Shown here in pieces: positions 50,487 through 60,273 of a stretch of 64,000 bases of DNA. Both the position numbers and the translations under genes were made by a program. The stretch's first letter is position 1. Every line of letters begins with the position of its first letter. This DNA comes from Paraburkholderia sp. BL21I4N1. GTDB lineage: Bacteria; Pseudomonadota; Gammaproteobacteria; Burkholderiales; Burkholderiaceae. The notes under the pieces are model-generated. The model was given only the letters and a program-made list of their open reading frames with translations, was not told the origin of the DNA and searched no databases. Location of the stretch: assembly GCF_002973525.1 (NCBI RefSeq), contig NZ_PVEN01000007.1:186001-250000 (forward strand), written 5' to 3'.

Positions 50487-51680
50487 ATGTCAGACGAAAC
50501 CGATGCTGCTGAAGACACGCAAGAGCAGGACGAACATAAAGAGCCGAAGGACGGAAAGAGCGCCGGATCGGACGACAGGAAAAACGACGACAGTGGCAAA
50601 GGCAACGACAGCGGCAAAGGCAACGGCGACGAAAAAAAACGCAAGAAGCCCAGCAAAAAGCCACTGATCATTCTCGCCATCGTGGTAATCGTGCTGGCGA
50701 TCGTCGCGTTCATCTGGTGGTTCGCGACCCGCAACGAACTGACCACCGACGACGCCTACACCGACGGCAATGCGATCACCATGGCGCCGAAAGTCTCGGG
50801 CTACGTGGTGCAGCTCGCGGTCAACGACAACGTCTACGTCCACAAGGGCGATCTGCTGATCGTGATCGACAAGCGCGACTATCAGGCGCAAGTCGATCAG
50901 GCGCAGGCGCAGGTGGGCCTCGCGAAAGCGCAATTGAATGCCGCCCAGGTGCAGCTCGATATCGCGCGGGTTCAGTATCCGGCGCAATATCGTCAGGCTA
51001 AGGCGCAGACGTCGTCGGCGGAGGCGAATCTCAAACAGGCCCAAGCCGCGTATGTGCGCCAGCATGCGGTCGATCAACGCGCCACGTCGCAACAGAACGT
51101 CGACACTGCGGACGCGCAGCAGCAATCGGCCCACGCCAGCGTCGAGCAGGCGCGTGCGCAGCAGCAGACCGCGAGCCTGGTGCCGCAACAGATCCGCCAG
51201 ACCCAAGCAACCGTCGAGGAACGCCGTCAGCAGGTGCAGCAAGCCGAGGCACAACTCGAACAGGCGCAACTGAATCTCTCTTACTGCGAGGTGCGCTCGC
51301 CGTCGGACGGCTGGATCACGCGACGCAATGTGCAGCTCGGCAGTTTTTTGCAGGCGGGCGTGTCACTGTTTTCGATCGTCACGCCGCAGGTATGGGTAAC
51401 GGCGAACTTCAAGGAATCGCAACTCGAACGCATGCGGCCCGGCGACAAGGTCAAGGTCGAGGTCGACGCGTATCCGAATCTCGATCTGCACGGCCACGTG
51501 GACAGCGTGCAGCTTGGCAGCGGCTCGCGCTTCTCGGCCTTTCCGGCGGAGAACGCCACCGGTAACTTCGTGAAGATCGTGCAGCGTGTGCCGGTGAAAA
51601 TCGTCATCGACGACGGCCTGCCACGCGATCAGCCGCTCGGGCTCGGCTTGTCGGTCACGCCGAAGGTATATCTGAAATGA
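50487..51680 (+). CDS. emrA: HlyD/EmrA-type membrane fusion protein
   Basis: A 397-residue periplasmic adaptor. A highly charged cytoplasmic N-terminus (about 50 residues, Asp/Lys-rich with GKGNDSGKGNGD) leads into one membrane helix near 55-78 (PLIILAIVVIVLAIVAFIWW). The lipoyl/barrel-sandwich motif is at TTDDAYTDGNAITMAPKVSGYV, followed by a long coiled-coil hairpin (Gln/Ala-rich) and the beta-barrel. It links the inner-membrane MFS pump (52213) to the outer-membrane channel (53801). The N-terminal charged stretch is longer than in E. coli EmrA. Confidence 0.93.
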   Translation: MSDETDAAEDTQEQDEHKEPKDGKSAGSDDRKNDDSGKGNDSGKGNGDEKKRKKPSKKPLIILAIVVIVLAIVAFIWWFATRNELTTDDAYTDGNAITMAPKVSGYVVQLAVNDNVYVHKGDLLIVIDKRDYQAQVDQAQAQVGLAKAQLNAAQVQLDIARVQYPAQYRQAKAQTSSAEANLKQAQAAYVRQHAVDQRATSQQNVDTADAQQQSAHASVEQARAQQQTASLVPQQIRQTQATVEERRQQVQQAEAQLEQAQLNLSYCEVRSPSDGWITRRNVQLGSFLQAGVSLFSIVTPQVWVTANFKESQLERMRPGDKVKVEVDAYPNLDLHGHVDSVQLGSGSRFSAFPAENATGNFVKIVQRVPVKIVIDDGLPRDQPLGLGLSVTPKVYLK

Positions 51681-51809
51681 CGCGCGCTCTCTTTTCCACG
51701 TTGCGCTGCGCGTCGCCGAGTCTGCAACGGCGCGCTGGGATCGCGCTCAATCCAAGGCACGCGGCATGCTGGATAGACAGTCATGAAGGCCATATTCAGG
51801 GAGACCATC

Positions 51810-52115
51810 ATGAACCGCTCCATCCGTTACCACGGCCCGCGTGTCCTCACCCGCCTGCTGGCCGCCTCGGTCTTGACCGTCGCCGGTGTACCTCTGGTGC
51901 AGGCGCAACAACCGTCCGCCGACACCCAGAACAACGGCACAACCACGCGCGCGGCGAAAAAAGCCGAGCTGAAGAAACTCGAGAAGAACGGCTATCAGCC
52001 GAGCGCCGACGACCCGCACTATCCGCAGGATATTCAGAACGCGGAGAAGAAAGCGAACGGCGGCGGCAATCCGACCGGTCCGATGCCAAGCGCGAACGGA
52101 CAGAACTCGCAGTAA
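51810..52115 (+). CDS. DUF4148-type small exported protein
   Basis: A 101-residue protein from the ATG at 51810. Signal peptide to about residue 32 (LLAASVLTVAGVPLVQA). The mature part has the KKAELKKLEKNGYQPSADDPHYPQDIQNAEKK stretch typical of DUF4148, which is abundant in Burkholderiales and usually periplasmic. It sits between the efflux adaptor and the MFS pump genes on the same strand, so it may be made with them. Role in efflux is not known. Confidence 0.8.
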   Translation: MNRSIRYHGPRVLTRLLAASVLTVAGVPLVQAQQPSADTQNNGTTTRAAKKAELKKLEKNGYQPSADDPHYPQDIQNAEKKANGGGNPTGPMPSANGQNSQ

Positions 52116-52212
52116 GCATTGCAGGGAAAGGTTCAGCGGGCGGGCTGTTTATCGGCTGGCCGATAAACCTTGCCCGCCGCGCCGCCCGCGCTTCGTTTAG
52201 CGCGGTGCGCCC

Positions 52213-53799
52213 ATGAGTTCAGCCGACGCCAGCCAGGACCAGTCCAACTGGAAGCCGGCCGCCAACCCATGGCTGATTGCAATTGTCGTGACGCTAGCGG
52301 CGTTCATGGAGGTGCTCGATACGACCATCGTGAACGTAGCGTTGCCGCACATTGCCGGCACCATGTCGGCCAGTTACGACGAAGCCACGTGGACCCTCAC
52401 CTCTTACCTCGTGGCCAACGGCATCGTGTTGCCGATCTCGGGTTTTCTCGGCCGGGCGATGGGCCGCAAGCGCTATTTCCTCGTCTGCATCATCGCCTTC
52501 ACGATCTGTTCGTTCCTGTGCGGGATCGCTACCGATCTTTGGCAACTGATTGTCTTCCGCATTTTGCAGGGCTTTTTCGGCGGCGGATTGCAGCCGAATC
52601 AGCAGTCGATCATTCTCGACACCTTTCCGCCCGAACAACGCGGCCGCGCGTTTTCGATTTCGGCGGTGGCGATCGTCGTCGCGCCGGTGCTCGGGCCGAC
52701 GCTCGGCGGCTGGATCACCGACAACTTTTCCTGGCGCTGGGTGTTCCTGCTCAATGTGCCGGTGGGCATTCTGACCTCGCTCGCGGTCATGCAACTGGTC
52801 GAGGACCCGCCGTGGAAAAAGAATGCCAACACGAAAGTGTCGATCGACTATATCGGCATCACGCTGATCGCGATCGGGCTCGGCTGTCTGCAGGTCATGC
52901 TCGATCGCGGCGAGGACGACGACTGGTTCTCGTCGAACTTCATCCGCATCTTTGCGGTGCTGGCGGTGGCGGGAATCGTCGGCGCGACGCTCTGGCTGCT
53001 GTACACGAAGAAACCCGTGGTCGATCTGCGCTGCCTGAAAGACCGCAATTTCGCGCTCGGCTGCATGACGATCGGCGCCTTCGCTACCGTGTTATACGGC
53101 AGCGCGGTGCTGGTGCCGCAGCTCGCGCAACAACAGCTCGGCTACACCGCGATGCTCGCGGGCCTGGTGCTATCGCCCGGCGCGGTGCTGATTACGCTGG
53201 AGATTCCGATCATCAGCAAACTGATGCCGTATATACAAACGCGTTTTCTGGTCGCGACGGGTTTCGCGCTGCTGGCCTGCGCGCTCGCCTATTCGCATCT
53301 GCTGGTGCCCAATATCGATTACGCGACGCTGGTGAAGATGCGCAGCGCGCAATCGCTCGCGATCGGCTTTCTGTTCGTGCCGATCACCACGCTCGCCTAT
53401 CTGACCGTGCCGCCGAGTTTGAACGACGACGCGTCGGCGCTCTTCACGATGTTTCGCAACGTGGCGGGGTCGATCGGCATTTCGCTCTCCACCGCGCTGA
53501 TCCGCGAGCGCACTCAGGCTCGCATGGCGCATCTCTCTGAACACATGTCCACGCTTTCGCAAAACTACAACGACGCCGTGCAGCGCAGCGCGAAAACCAT
53601 CGCCGACATAACCGGCGTGCCGTTCGCGCAGGCCATGCAAACCGCCACCGGGCGCCTGTACACCGAGTTCATTTCGCAATCGACGATTCTCGCTTACGTC
53701 GACGTGTTCGCGATTCTCGCGGTGTTCTGCGCAATCTGCATTCCGATGACGTTCTTCTTTTCTCCGGCCAAAGCGGCCGGCGGTGCGGGAGGCCATTGA
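52213..53799 (+). CDS. emrB: DHA2 family MFS multidrug efflux permease (EmrB/QacA)
   Basis: A 528-residue pump with about 14 membrane helices. Helix 1 motif LDTTIVNVALPHIAG and the motif A loop GRAMGRKRYFLVCI and motif C GPTLGGWITDNFSWRW are those of the DHA2/EmrB family. It drives efflux of hydrophobic drugs with proton antiport. It works with the adaptor (50487) and the outer-membrane factor 1 bp downstream. Confidence 0.95.
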   Translation: MSSADASQDQSNWKPAANPWLIAIVVTLAAFMEVLDTTIVNVALPHIAGTMSASYDEATWTLTSYLVANGIVLPISGFLGRAMGRKRYFLVCIIAFTICSFLCGIATDLWQLIVFRILQGFFGGGLQPNQQSIILDTFPPEQRGRAFSISAVAIVVAPVLGPTLGGWITDNFSWRWVFLLNVPVGILTSLAVMQLVEDPPWKKNANTKVSIDYIGITLIAIGLGCLQVMLDRGEDDDWFSSNFIRIFAVLAVAGIVGATLWLLYTKKPVVDLRCLKDRNFALGCMTIGAFATVLYGSAVLVPQLAQQQLGYTAMLAGLVLSPGAVLITLEIPIISKLMPYIQTRFLVATGFALLACALAYSHLLVPNIDYATLVKMRSAQSLAIGFLFVPITTLAYLTVPPSLNDDASALFTMFRNVAGSIGISLSTALIRERTQARMAHLSEHMSTLSQNYNDAVQRSAKTIADITGVPFAQAMQTATGRLYTEFISQSTILAYVDVFAILAVFCAICIPMTFFFSPAKAAGGAGGH

Positions 53800-53800
53800 G

Positions 53801-55420
53801 ATGACACATTCGCGTTTTGCGCCGAAACTCTCTGCGCTGTCTCTAGTCATGGTGCTGGCCGCTTGCAGCGTCGGGCCGGATTTTCATGCGCCGAATGCCG
53901 ACGTACCGGCGCAATGGCGCGATCCGCAGCGCGCCACTGCTGCTTCTGCTGCTTCTGCTGCTTCTGCTGCCACTGGCACGCCCGCCTCCTCCGCGGTTGT
54001 GGCTTCCGTGCCAACGCTCGATACCGATCCCGATCCACGCTGGTGGCGCCATTTCAACGACCCGCTGCTCGACGCGCTGATCGGGCGCGCGGTACGCGGC
54101 AACCTGGATTTGCAGGAGGCCGTGTTGCGCATCGTCGAAGCCCGCACGCAGGTGCAAAGCGCCGCGGCTCAGGGACTGCCGGACGTCCGCGCGACCGGCA
54201 GCTACACGCGCGAACAGCTCGGCGTGAAGGGCTTTCTCGAATCGGATGGCGTGTACGACAAGGTCGACCAGCTCGGCGCGGCGAATTCGCCGGTCAACGC
54301 CATCGCGCCGGGCGCGGGCGCGACGCTGCAAAGCGGCGCCAACAACCTGCTGAACCAGCTGACCGCGCCGGTCAATCTCTGGCAAGCGGGTTTCGACGCG
54401 TCGTGGGAACTGGATCTGTTCGGCCGCGTGCGCCGCTCGGTCGAAGCCGCGAACGCGCAAACCGAAGCGGCCGAGGAAAGCCGCAACGACGCGCTCCTGT
54501 CGCTCGAAGCCGAAGTCGCGCAGACGTATATGCAATTGCGCGGCGCGCAGGCCTTGCACGAGATCACCGCGAGCCTCGTCGATCAGCAACGCGAGATCGT
54601 GACGTTGACGCAAAGCCAGGCGAAGGTGGGCCTCGCCAGCCAGATCGATGTCAAAAGCGCCGTCGCGCAACTCGCGCAAACCCAGGCGCAATTGCCGCAA
54701 TTCGATCAGCAGATCGCCCAGGCGTTGAACGGTCTGGCGTATCTGGTGGGCGAGGCACCCGGCGCACTGGAAACGGAACTCGGCACGCCGGCCGCCGTGC
54801 CGCCGGTGCCGCCCACCGTGCCGGTGGGCCTACCGTCGACGCTGGCGCGACGTCGGCCGGATATTCGTCGCGCCGAGGCCAACCTGCATGCGGCGACGGC
54901 GAACGTCGGCGTGGCGGTCGCGCAGTTTTATCCGGACATCTCGTTGACCGGTCAGGTCGGCACGCGCGCGACGAATGCGAGCGACCTGTCGCGCTGGTCG
55001 CATCTGTTCTATTCGTTCGGCCCGAGCGTGTCGCTGCCGATTTTCCAGGGCGGCGCGCTAGTGTCGAATCTGCGGATGTCGAAAGCGCAACAGGCGGAGG
55101 CGGCGCTCGATTACCGCAAGACCGTGCTAACGGCGCTCCGCGACGTGGACAACGCGCTGGTGGTGTATCGCACCGATCAGACGCGACGCGACGCGCTGGG
55201 GGACAGCGTGGCCGCGCAACAGACCTCTTACGAACTGGCGCGCGACAGCTATCGTAAAGGGATCACCAGCTTCATCAATGTGCTCGACGCGGAGCGGCAA
55301 CTGGCGCAGGCCCGGCAGCAATATGCGCAGGGCACCGTGCAGGTGAGCACCGATCTGGTGGCGTTATATAAGGCGCTGGGAGGTGGGTGGCAAGATGCAG
55401 CGGCGTCGATCGAGCATTAG
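53801..55420 (+). CDS. Outer-membrane efflux lipoprotein (OprM/NodT family)
   Basis: A 539-residue RND/MFS-type outer-membrane factor. A lipobox LAAC gives a lipid-modified Cys22 (MVLAACSVGPDFHAP). Two TolC-like repeats of helices follow (APQVDNAL-type; ARRRPDIRRAEANLHAATANVGVAVAQFYPDISLTGQVG). A low-complexity Ala/Ser stretch near residues 47-57 is coded by a 9-bp tandem repeat (53939-53971). It completes the tripartite pump of this operon, 1 bp after emrB. Confidence 0.93.
   Translation: MTHSRFAPKLSALSLVMVLAACSVGPDFHAPNADVPAQWRDPQRATAASAASAASAATGTPASSAVVASVPTLDTDPDPRWWRHFNDPLLDALIGRAVRGNLDLQEAVLRIVEARTQVQSAAAQGLPDVRATGSYTREQLGVKGFLESDGVYDKVDQLGAANSPVNAIAPGAGATLQSGANNLLNQLTAPVNLWQAGFDASWELDLFGRVRRSVEAANAQTEAAEESRNDALLSLEAEVAQTYMQLRGAQALHEITASLVDQQREIVTLTQSQAKVGLASQIDVKSAVAQLAQTQAQLPQFDQQIAQALNGLAYLVGEAPGALETELGTPAAVPPVPPTVPVGLPSTLARRRPDIRRAEANLHAATANVGVAVAQFYPDISLTGQVGTRATNASDLSRWSHLFYSFGPSVSLPIFQGGALVSNLRMSKAQQAEAALDYRKTVLTALRDVDNALVVYRTDQTRRDALGDSVAAQQTSYELARDSYRKGITSFINVLDAERQLAQARQQYAQGTVQVSTDLVALYKALGGGWQDAAASIEH
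53939..53971 (+). repeat. 9-bp tandem repeat inside the efflux lipoprotein gene
   Basis: Three copies of GCTGCTTCT plus a partial copy code for Ala-Ala-Ser repeats near the mature N-terminus. Copy number could vary by slippage without changing the frame, because the unit is a multiple of three. Confidence 0.8.
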
Positions 55421-55489
55421 CCGTCAGTGACCAGGCGTTTGACGCTAACGCTCCGGCGTTTCAGGTGGCACAGGGCCAGTCACCCCCAG

Positions 55490-57466
55490 TCACCCGTTGG
55501 CCACCGCCAGCGCTGCCTCTTCATTCGCGCTGTCGATACGCCGGCACGCGAGCAGCGCTTCCCGCAACGAGCCGGCGTAACACTCCGCGCCCATCGCGTT
55601 TTGCAGGTCCGCGCTCCACTTGCCCGTATCCTGCGCGCCCCACAAGCCGACGACGATATGCACATGCGGCAAGCGCGCGCGAAGCCGCCTGACCAGATAG
55701 CGCAAATGCGACGGAATGCCGTCGATCTGTAAATAAAGCAGGCAAACGATATCGACGTCGTCCGCGTCGAGCCGTTCGATCGCGGCGCGCGACACCGCCT
55801 CGTGCGGCAAGGTCCGCGAGACGAAGCCGTGCTTGCCGAGTAGCTGCAACAGAATCGTTGCCGCGAGCGGATCGAGGGGCCCGCGTCCGGGTAGGCAGAG
55901 CACGCGGCTTCGCGCCGGCTGGGCGATGTCGCCGGGGCGCTCCGCTTCAACGGCCACGGCGTTGTTGGTGGCTTCGGGCTCGTGCGGCGGCACGATTGGG
56001 CTCATCTCGCTCCACGTCTCCTCCACCACCGACGGCGCCGGCTCTTCGTCCTCGTAGCCGTCGAGGCCCTCCACCAGATCGTTGGTCGTCGATTCGATCC
56101 GCGCGAGTTGCGCCGCCGTCACACTGCCGCGCTCCACGTCGTTAGCCGCGAGCTGCAAGCCCTTGATCGTCACCTCGTCGTAGTACGCGGACAAGGACCG
56201 ATCCCGCAGCAGAATCTCAGCCTGTTCGATCGCTTCGTCCGGATCGCCCGCAAGCGCACGCTGGTAGAAATTCTCGACCGGTGTCAGCGCCGGCTGGTCG
56301 CCGAGCAGCACGTCGAGAAACTCCAGACGCCTCACATGACGACCGAGCACCAGCAGGCACAACGTGAGTGGCGTCGACAGAATCAGCCCTATCGGCCCCC
56401 AGATCCAGCTCCAGAAAATCGCCGCGACGACCACCGAGAATGGCGAGAGCCCGGTGCTCCGTCCGTACAGCAACGGCTCGACCACCTGTCCGACCAGCAA
56501 CTCGACGGTCGCGAACAGCGCCAGCGAGCCGATCGCCATCGCCCAGCCGGGACTCACCGCGGCCGCGAGCGCGGTGGCCAGCGTCGCCGAAATCCAGATG
56601 CCGACATACGGCACGAGCCGCAGCAGCGCGGCGAGAATGCCCCACAGAATCGGACTCGGCACGCCGATCAGAAACAGCCCCGCGCCGATCACCACGCCCA
56701 CGCCCGCGTTCAGTCCCAGTTGCGAAACGAAATAGCGGCTCAGGCGTCCGGCGGCTTCATCCATCACCGTCGTCGTGCGATGCAAATCGCGCGAGCCGAA
56801 CAGTCTGATCGCGCGATCACGCAGATCGTCACGCTGCAACAGGATCACGATCATCACGACGAACACGATGAACGCCGTTTCGAGCGGACTGATCGCGGGC
56901 GACAGGACCCGGCGCGCCAGTTCGAACGGCGTCGGAATCGGCGCACGCACTTCGACGGGCACGGCGGCCGGCACGTGCGCCGTGCCGGTCGCCGCGCCGC
57001 CGCGCGGCGGCTCCACCGGCGGCGGTTCACTGGTCACGCGTTGCAAGGCCTGACCCGCCGCTCCCGCAAAACGATCGAGCTTGCCGATCGTCAAGCTATG
57101 CACGGTGTCCATCTTGTGCTGAATGGTCGCCTGATAACGCGGCATGCCGGACGCGAGATCGGTCAACTGGGTGGCGATCAGCGTGCCGAGCAGGCCGATC
57201 ACCGAGATCGACACCAGCACGGCCGCGAATACGGACGCGACGTGCCCTAGGCGTAGACGCGCCAGCGCGTCCACCAGCGGCGCGACCAGAAAGCTGAGCA
57301 GAATGGCGAGCGTGATTGGAATCAGCACCGCGCTCGCAAAGTACAGACAGGCGACAATCGCCATGCCGACCGCCAGCGCGATCAGACTGTCAATGCCAAA
57401 GGCGGCGGGCGGCGCCTGAATCCGGGTGGCGGGCCGCACGCCGCGTGGGTCGGGTAGGTCTTTCAT
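55490..57466 (-). CDS. AI-2E family transporter (PerM-like) with long C-terminal extension
   Basis: A 658-residue protein. The AI-2E domain (about residues 25-385) has seven or eight hydrophobic helices, with LAILLSFLVAPLVDALARL, LRLVPYVGIWISATLATALAA and the VEPLLYGRSTGLSP motif. A roughly 270-residue cytoplasmic extension follows: helical (FYQRALAGDPDEAIEQAEILLRD), acidic linker (EDEEPAPSVVEETWSE), then a Rossmann-like region VLCLPGRGPLDPLAATILLQLL resembling a B12-binding fold without the cobalamin His motif. Transport substrate unknown. The DUF2934 gene is 6 bp upstream. Confidence 0.88.
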   Translation of the reverse strand: MKDLPDPRGVRPATRIQAPPAAFGIDSLIALAVGMAIVACLYFASAVLIPITLAILLSFLVAPLVDALARLRLGHVASVFAAVLVSISVIGLLGTLIATQLTDLASGMPRYQATIQHKMDTVHSLTIGKLDRFAGAAGQALQRVTSEPPPVEPPRGGAATGTAHVPAAVPVEVRAPIPTPFELARRVLSPAISPLETAFIVFVVMIVILLQRDDLRDRAIRLFGSRDLHRTTTVMDEAAGRLSRYFVSQLGLNAGVGVVIGAGLFLIGVPSPILWGILAALLRLVPYVGIWISATLATALAAAVSPGWAMAIGSLALFATVELLVGQVVEPLLYGRSTGLSPFSVVVAAIFWSWIWGPIGLILSTPLTLCLLVLGRHVRRLEFLDVLLGDQPALTPVENFYQRALAGDPDEAIEQAEILLRDRSLSAYYDEVTIKGLQLAANDVERGSVTAAQLARIESTTNDLVEGLDGYEDEEPAPSVVEETWSEMSPIVPPHEPEATNNAVAVEAERPGDIAQPARSRVLCLPGRGPLDPLAATILLQLLGKHGFVSRTLPHEAVSRAAIERLDADDVDIVCLLYLQIDGIPSHLRYLVRRLRARLPHVHIVVGLWGAQDTGKWSADLQNAMGAECYAGSLREALLACRRIDSANEEAALAVANG

Positions 57467-57472
57467 TGCCAG

Positions 57473-57712
57473 CTACTTGGCGGGCTCCCTGACGGGTTCC
57501 TTGCCGGATTGCTTGCTGGGTGGCTCTTTTACGCCTTCATCGCCGTGTCCCGCTACCGGCTTGCTCTTGCCCTGTGGCGTGTTCTGCTCGACTTCGGCAC
57601 GCGCCTGCTCCCAATACTCGTCAGGCGGGCCTTTCGTACCGGTGGCTTGCTCCCACAGATAATAGGCACGCTCGCGAATCTGTTCCTCTAGAGAGGAGGG
57701 TTCCTGTTCCAT
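57473..57712 (-). CDS. DUF2934 small protein
   Basis: Seventy-nine residues from the ATG at 57712. The N-terminus EEQIRERAYYLWEQATGTKGPPDEYWEQARAE is the DUF2934 motif, widespread in soil beta-proteobacteria; the C-terminus is a polar Lys/Pro-rich tail. It is probably cotranscribed with the AI-2E transporter 6 bp downstream. Unknown role. Confidence 0.85.
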   Translation of the reverse strand: MEQEPSSLEEQIRERAYYLWEQATGTKGPPDEYWEQARAEVEQNTPQGKSKPVAGHGDEGVKEPPSKQSGKEPVREPAK

Positions 57713-57874
57713 TTGATCACCTCGGTTAGACCTGACGAAAACCGTTGTCGGTTGAGCTGCGCGCGGACCGCACAACAACATCGGCGGCCGCGCGCAGTTA
57801 AAGGTCATCGAGCAAGCGCTATACCTGGCTGTTCAAATGGTTCGGGCGGTGCGCGTCGAATCAGTCATGCACCG

Positions 57875-60091
57875 TCACGCGGCGTCAGGCGTTTCGCTTT
57901 CGTCCGTGGTGAGCTGCTCTTCGAGGCGGTCGAACACGCGCTGCGTCGCGCGGCTCGGCGCTTCGAGCGCGAACAGCAACAGCGAGCGCGCTGTCACCTG
58001 GTACGCGTCGCCCGCGCTGAACTGCGGCAACTCGGCCCGCACGGGCATGTTGGTGTCCAGTAGACAGGTCCACTGATCGCCCTCGGGAATGTCGGGCAGC
58101 GTGAAATTGACGACGTCGTGATGGGCGTTCAGTACCAGCAGCAAGGTGGCGTCCGAAGCCGGCCGGCGAATCCCGCTCGCCTGCGCGCGGCCGTCGATCA
58201 CGAGGCCGAAGCAGCGCATCGACGGATCGTCCCACTGTTCCTGCGATAGATCCGTGCCGTCGGGCGACAGCCAGCGCGCGTCGGTCACTTCCAGCGCCTC
58301 GTTGAACTCGCCGCTCAGAAAACGCCCGCGCCGCAGCACCGGCAAACGATGCCGCAACGTGGTCAGATTTTTCACGAACTCGGTGAGCGCGCGGCCGTCG
58401 TCGTCGATCGCATCCCAGTCGACCCAACTGATCTCGTTGTCCTGGCAATAGGCGTTGTTATTGCCCTGCTGCGTGCGGCCGAATTCGTCGCCCGCGAGAA
58501 TCATCGGCGTGCCTTGCGACAGCAGCAGCGTGGCCAGCAGATTGCGTTTCTGGCGCTCGCGCTGCTGACGAATCTCGGCGTCGTCGGTCGGCCCTTCGGC
58601 GCCCATGTTCCACGACTTGTTGTCCGAGTGGCCGTCTTTGTTGTCCTCGCCGTTGGCCTCGTTGTGCTTGTCGTTGTACGAGACCAGATCGTTCAGCGTG
58701 AAGCCGTCGTGCGCGGCGACGAAATTCACGCTCGCCCACGGACGGCGTCCGCGATGATTGAACTTGTCGCCGGAACCCGTCAGCCGGGTGGCGAGATCGG
58801 CGACCTTGCCCTCGTCACCCTTCCAGTACTCGCGCACGGTATCGCGAAAGCGGTCGTTCCATTCCGCCCATCCCGGCGGAAAACCGCCCACCTGATAGCC
58901 GCCGGGGCCGCAGTCCCACGGCTCGGCGATCAGCCGCACGCTGGAGAGCACCGGGTCTTGCCGGCAGCTGTCGAGAAAGCCGCCGCCTTCGTCGAAGCCA
59001 TGGGTTTCGCGGCCGAGAATCGTCGCGAGGTCGAAGCGGAAACCGTCCACCTTCATTTCCGTCACCCAGTAACGCAGGCTGTCGGTCACCATTTGCAGCA
59101 CACGCGGATGCGACAGGTTCAACGTATTGCCGGTGCCGGTGTCGTTGATGTAATAGCGCGGTTCTTCAGGCATCAAACGGTAGTACGACGCGTTGTCGAT
59201 GCCCTTGAACGAGATCGTCGGGCCTCGTTCGTTGCCTTCGGCGGTGTGGTTGTAGACCACGTCGAGAATGACTTCGAGATTATTGTTGTGAATGCGGTCG
59301 ACCATTTCCTTGAACTCGGCCACCGAATCGGTCGACGACGCAAAGAAACGCGGATCGGCCGCGAAAAAGCCGATCGTGTTGTAACCCCAGTAGTTGGTGA
59401 GACCTTTATCGAGTAGATAACTGTCGTTGACGAAGGTCTGAATCGGCATCAATTCGATCGACGTCGCGCCGAGGTTGCGAATGTACTCGAGAACGGGCTG
59501 CTGGCCGAGACCGGCGAACGTGCCGCGAAGCGCCTCGGGTACCTCTGGATGACGTTTCGTAAAACCCCGCACGTGGGTTTCGTAGAAGATCACGCGCTCC
59601 CACGGCAACGCGTTGCGCTCCGGGTGACTCCACGAGAAATTCGCGTCGACCACTTTGCACTTCGGCACGAATGGCGCGCTGTCGCGCTCGTCGAACGATA
59701 GATCGCCCTCTTCCGAGCCGAGCGTATAGCCGAAGATTTCCGGCGCCCATTTGAGCTCGCCGATATGCGCCTTGGCATACGGATCGAGCAGCAGTTTGTT
59801 CGGATTGAAACGGTGGCCCTGTTCCGGTTCATAAGGGCCGTGTACGCGGTAACCGTAGATCGCACCGGGCTTGAGTCCCGGCACGAAAACATGCCACACC
59901 TCGTCGGTATATTCAGGCAGTTCGATGCGTTCGATTTCATCCGTACCGGTGTCGTCGAACAGACAGAGTTCGACCTTGGTGGCATGCGCCGAAAACAGCG
60001 CGAAGTTCACACCGTTGCCATTCCATGTCGCGCCGAGCGGGAACGGCGTGCCTTCGGCAATGCGCGTCGAGTAGTTGGCCTGGGATGACAT
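57875..60091 (-). CDS. glgX: Glycogen debranching enzyme GlgX (isoamylase type)
   Basis: A 738-residue GH13 enzyme from the ATG at 60091. CBM48-type N-terminal domain (LGATWNGNGVNFALFSAHA) then the catalytic barrel with the nucleophile in DGFRFDLATIL, the acid in RLIAEPWDCGP and the Asp in VAAHDGFTLND. It removes branches from limit dextrins in glycogen breakdown. No other glycogen genes flank it in the window. Confidence 0.95.
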   Translation of the reverse strand: MSSQANYSTRIAEGTPFPLGATWNGNGVNFALFSAHATKVELCLFDDTGTDEIERIELPEYTDEVWHVFVPGLKPGAIYGYRVHGPYEPEQGHRFNPNKLLLDPYAKAHIGELKWAPEIFGYTLGSEEGDLSFDERDSAPFVPKCKVVDANFSWSHPERNALPWERVIFYETHVRGFTKRHPEVPEALRGTFAGLGQQPVLEYIRNLGATSIELMPIQTFVNDSYLLDKGLTNYWGYNTIGFFAADPRFFASSTDSVAEFKEMVDRIHNNNLEVILDVVYNHTAEGNERGPTISFKGIDNASYYRLMPEEPRYYINDTGTGNTLNLSHPRVLQMVTDSLRYWVTEMKVDGFRFDLATILGRETHGFDEGGGFLDSCRQDPVLSSVRLIAEPWDCGPGGYQVGGFPPGWAEWNDRFRDTVREYWKGDEGKVADLATRLTGSGDKFNHRGRRPWASVNFVAAHDGFTLNDLVSYNDKHNEANGEDNKDGHSDNKSWNMGAEGPTDDAEIRQQRERQKRNLLATLLLSQGTPMILAGDEFGRTQQGNNNAYCQDNEISWVDWDAIDDDGRALTEFVKNLTTLRHRLPVLRRGRFLSGEFNEALEVTDARWLSPDGTDLSQEQWDDPSMRCFGLVIDGRAQASGIRRPASDATLLLVLNAHHDVVNFTLPDIPEGDQWTCLLDTNMPVRAELPQFSAGDAYQVTARSLLLFALEAPSRATQRVFDRLEEQLTTDESETPDAA

Positions 60092-60273
60092 AGCGTTTCC
60101 TGTGAAAGCATGAGCGCTTGCGCGCGAATTGGACTCGCTGGTGTAGCAACTTCCAGACCTGAGGGAGCGTGGCATGACCGCGGCACGACTCTTGCAGCCG
60201 GTCAGGTGGAATCCGATATCCGATTCATATGCGCCGCAACGAGCGCCCACACCATCAGGGAGAAAAACACATC

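Noticed and set aside
53939..53971. Possible CRISPR or mobile repeat
   Set aside because: Short contiguous 9-bp units inside a coding region without spacers.
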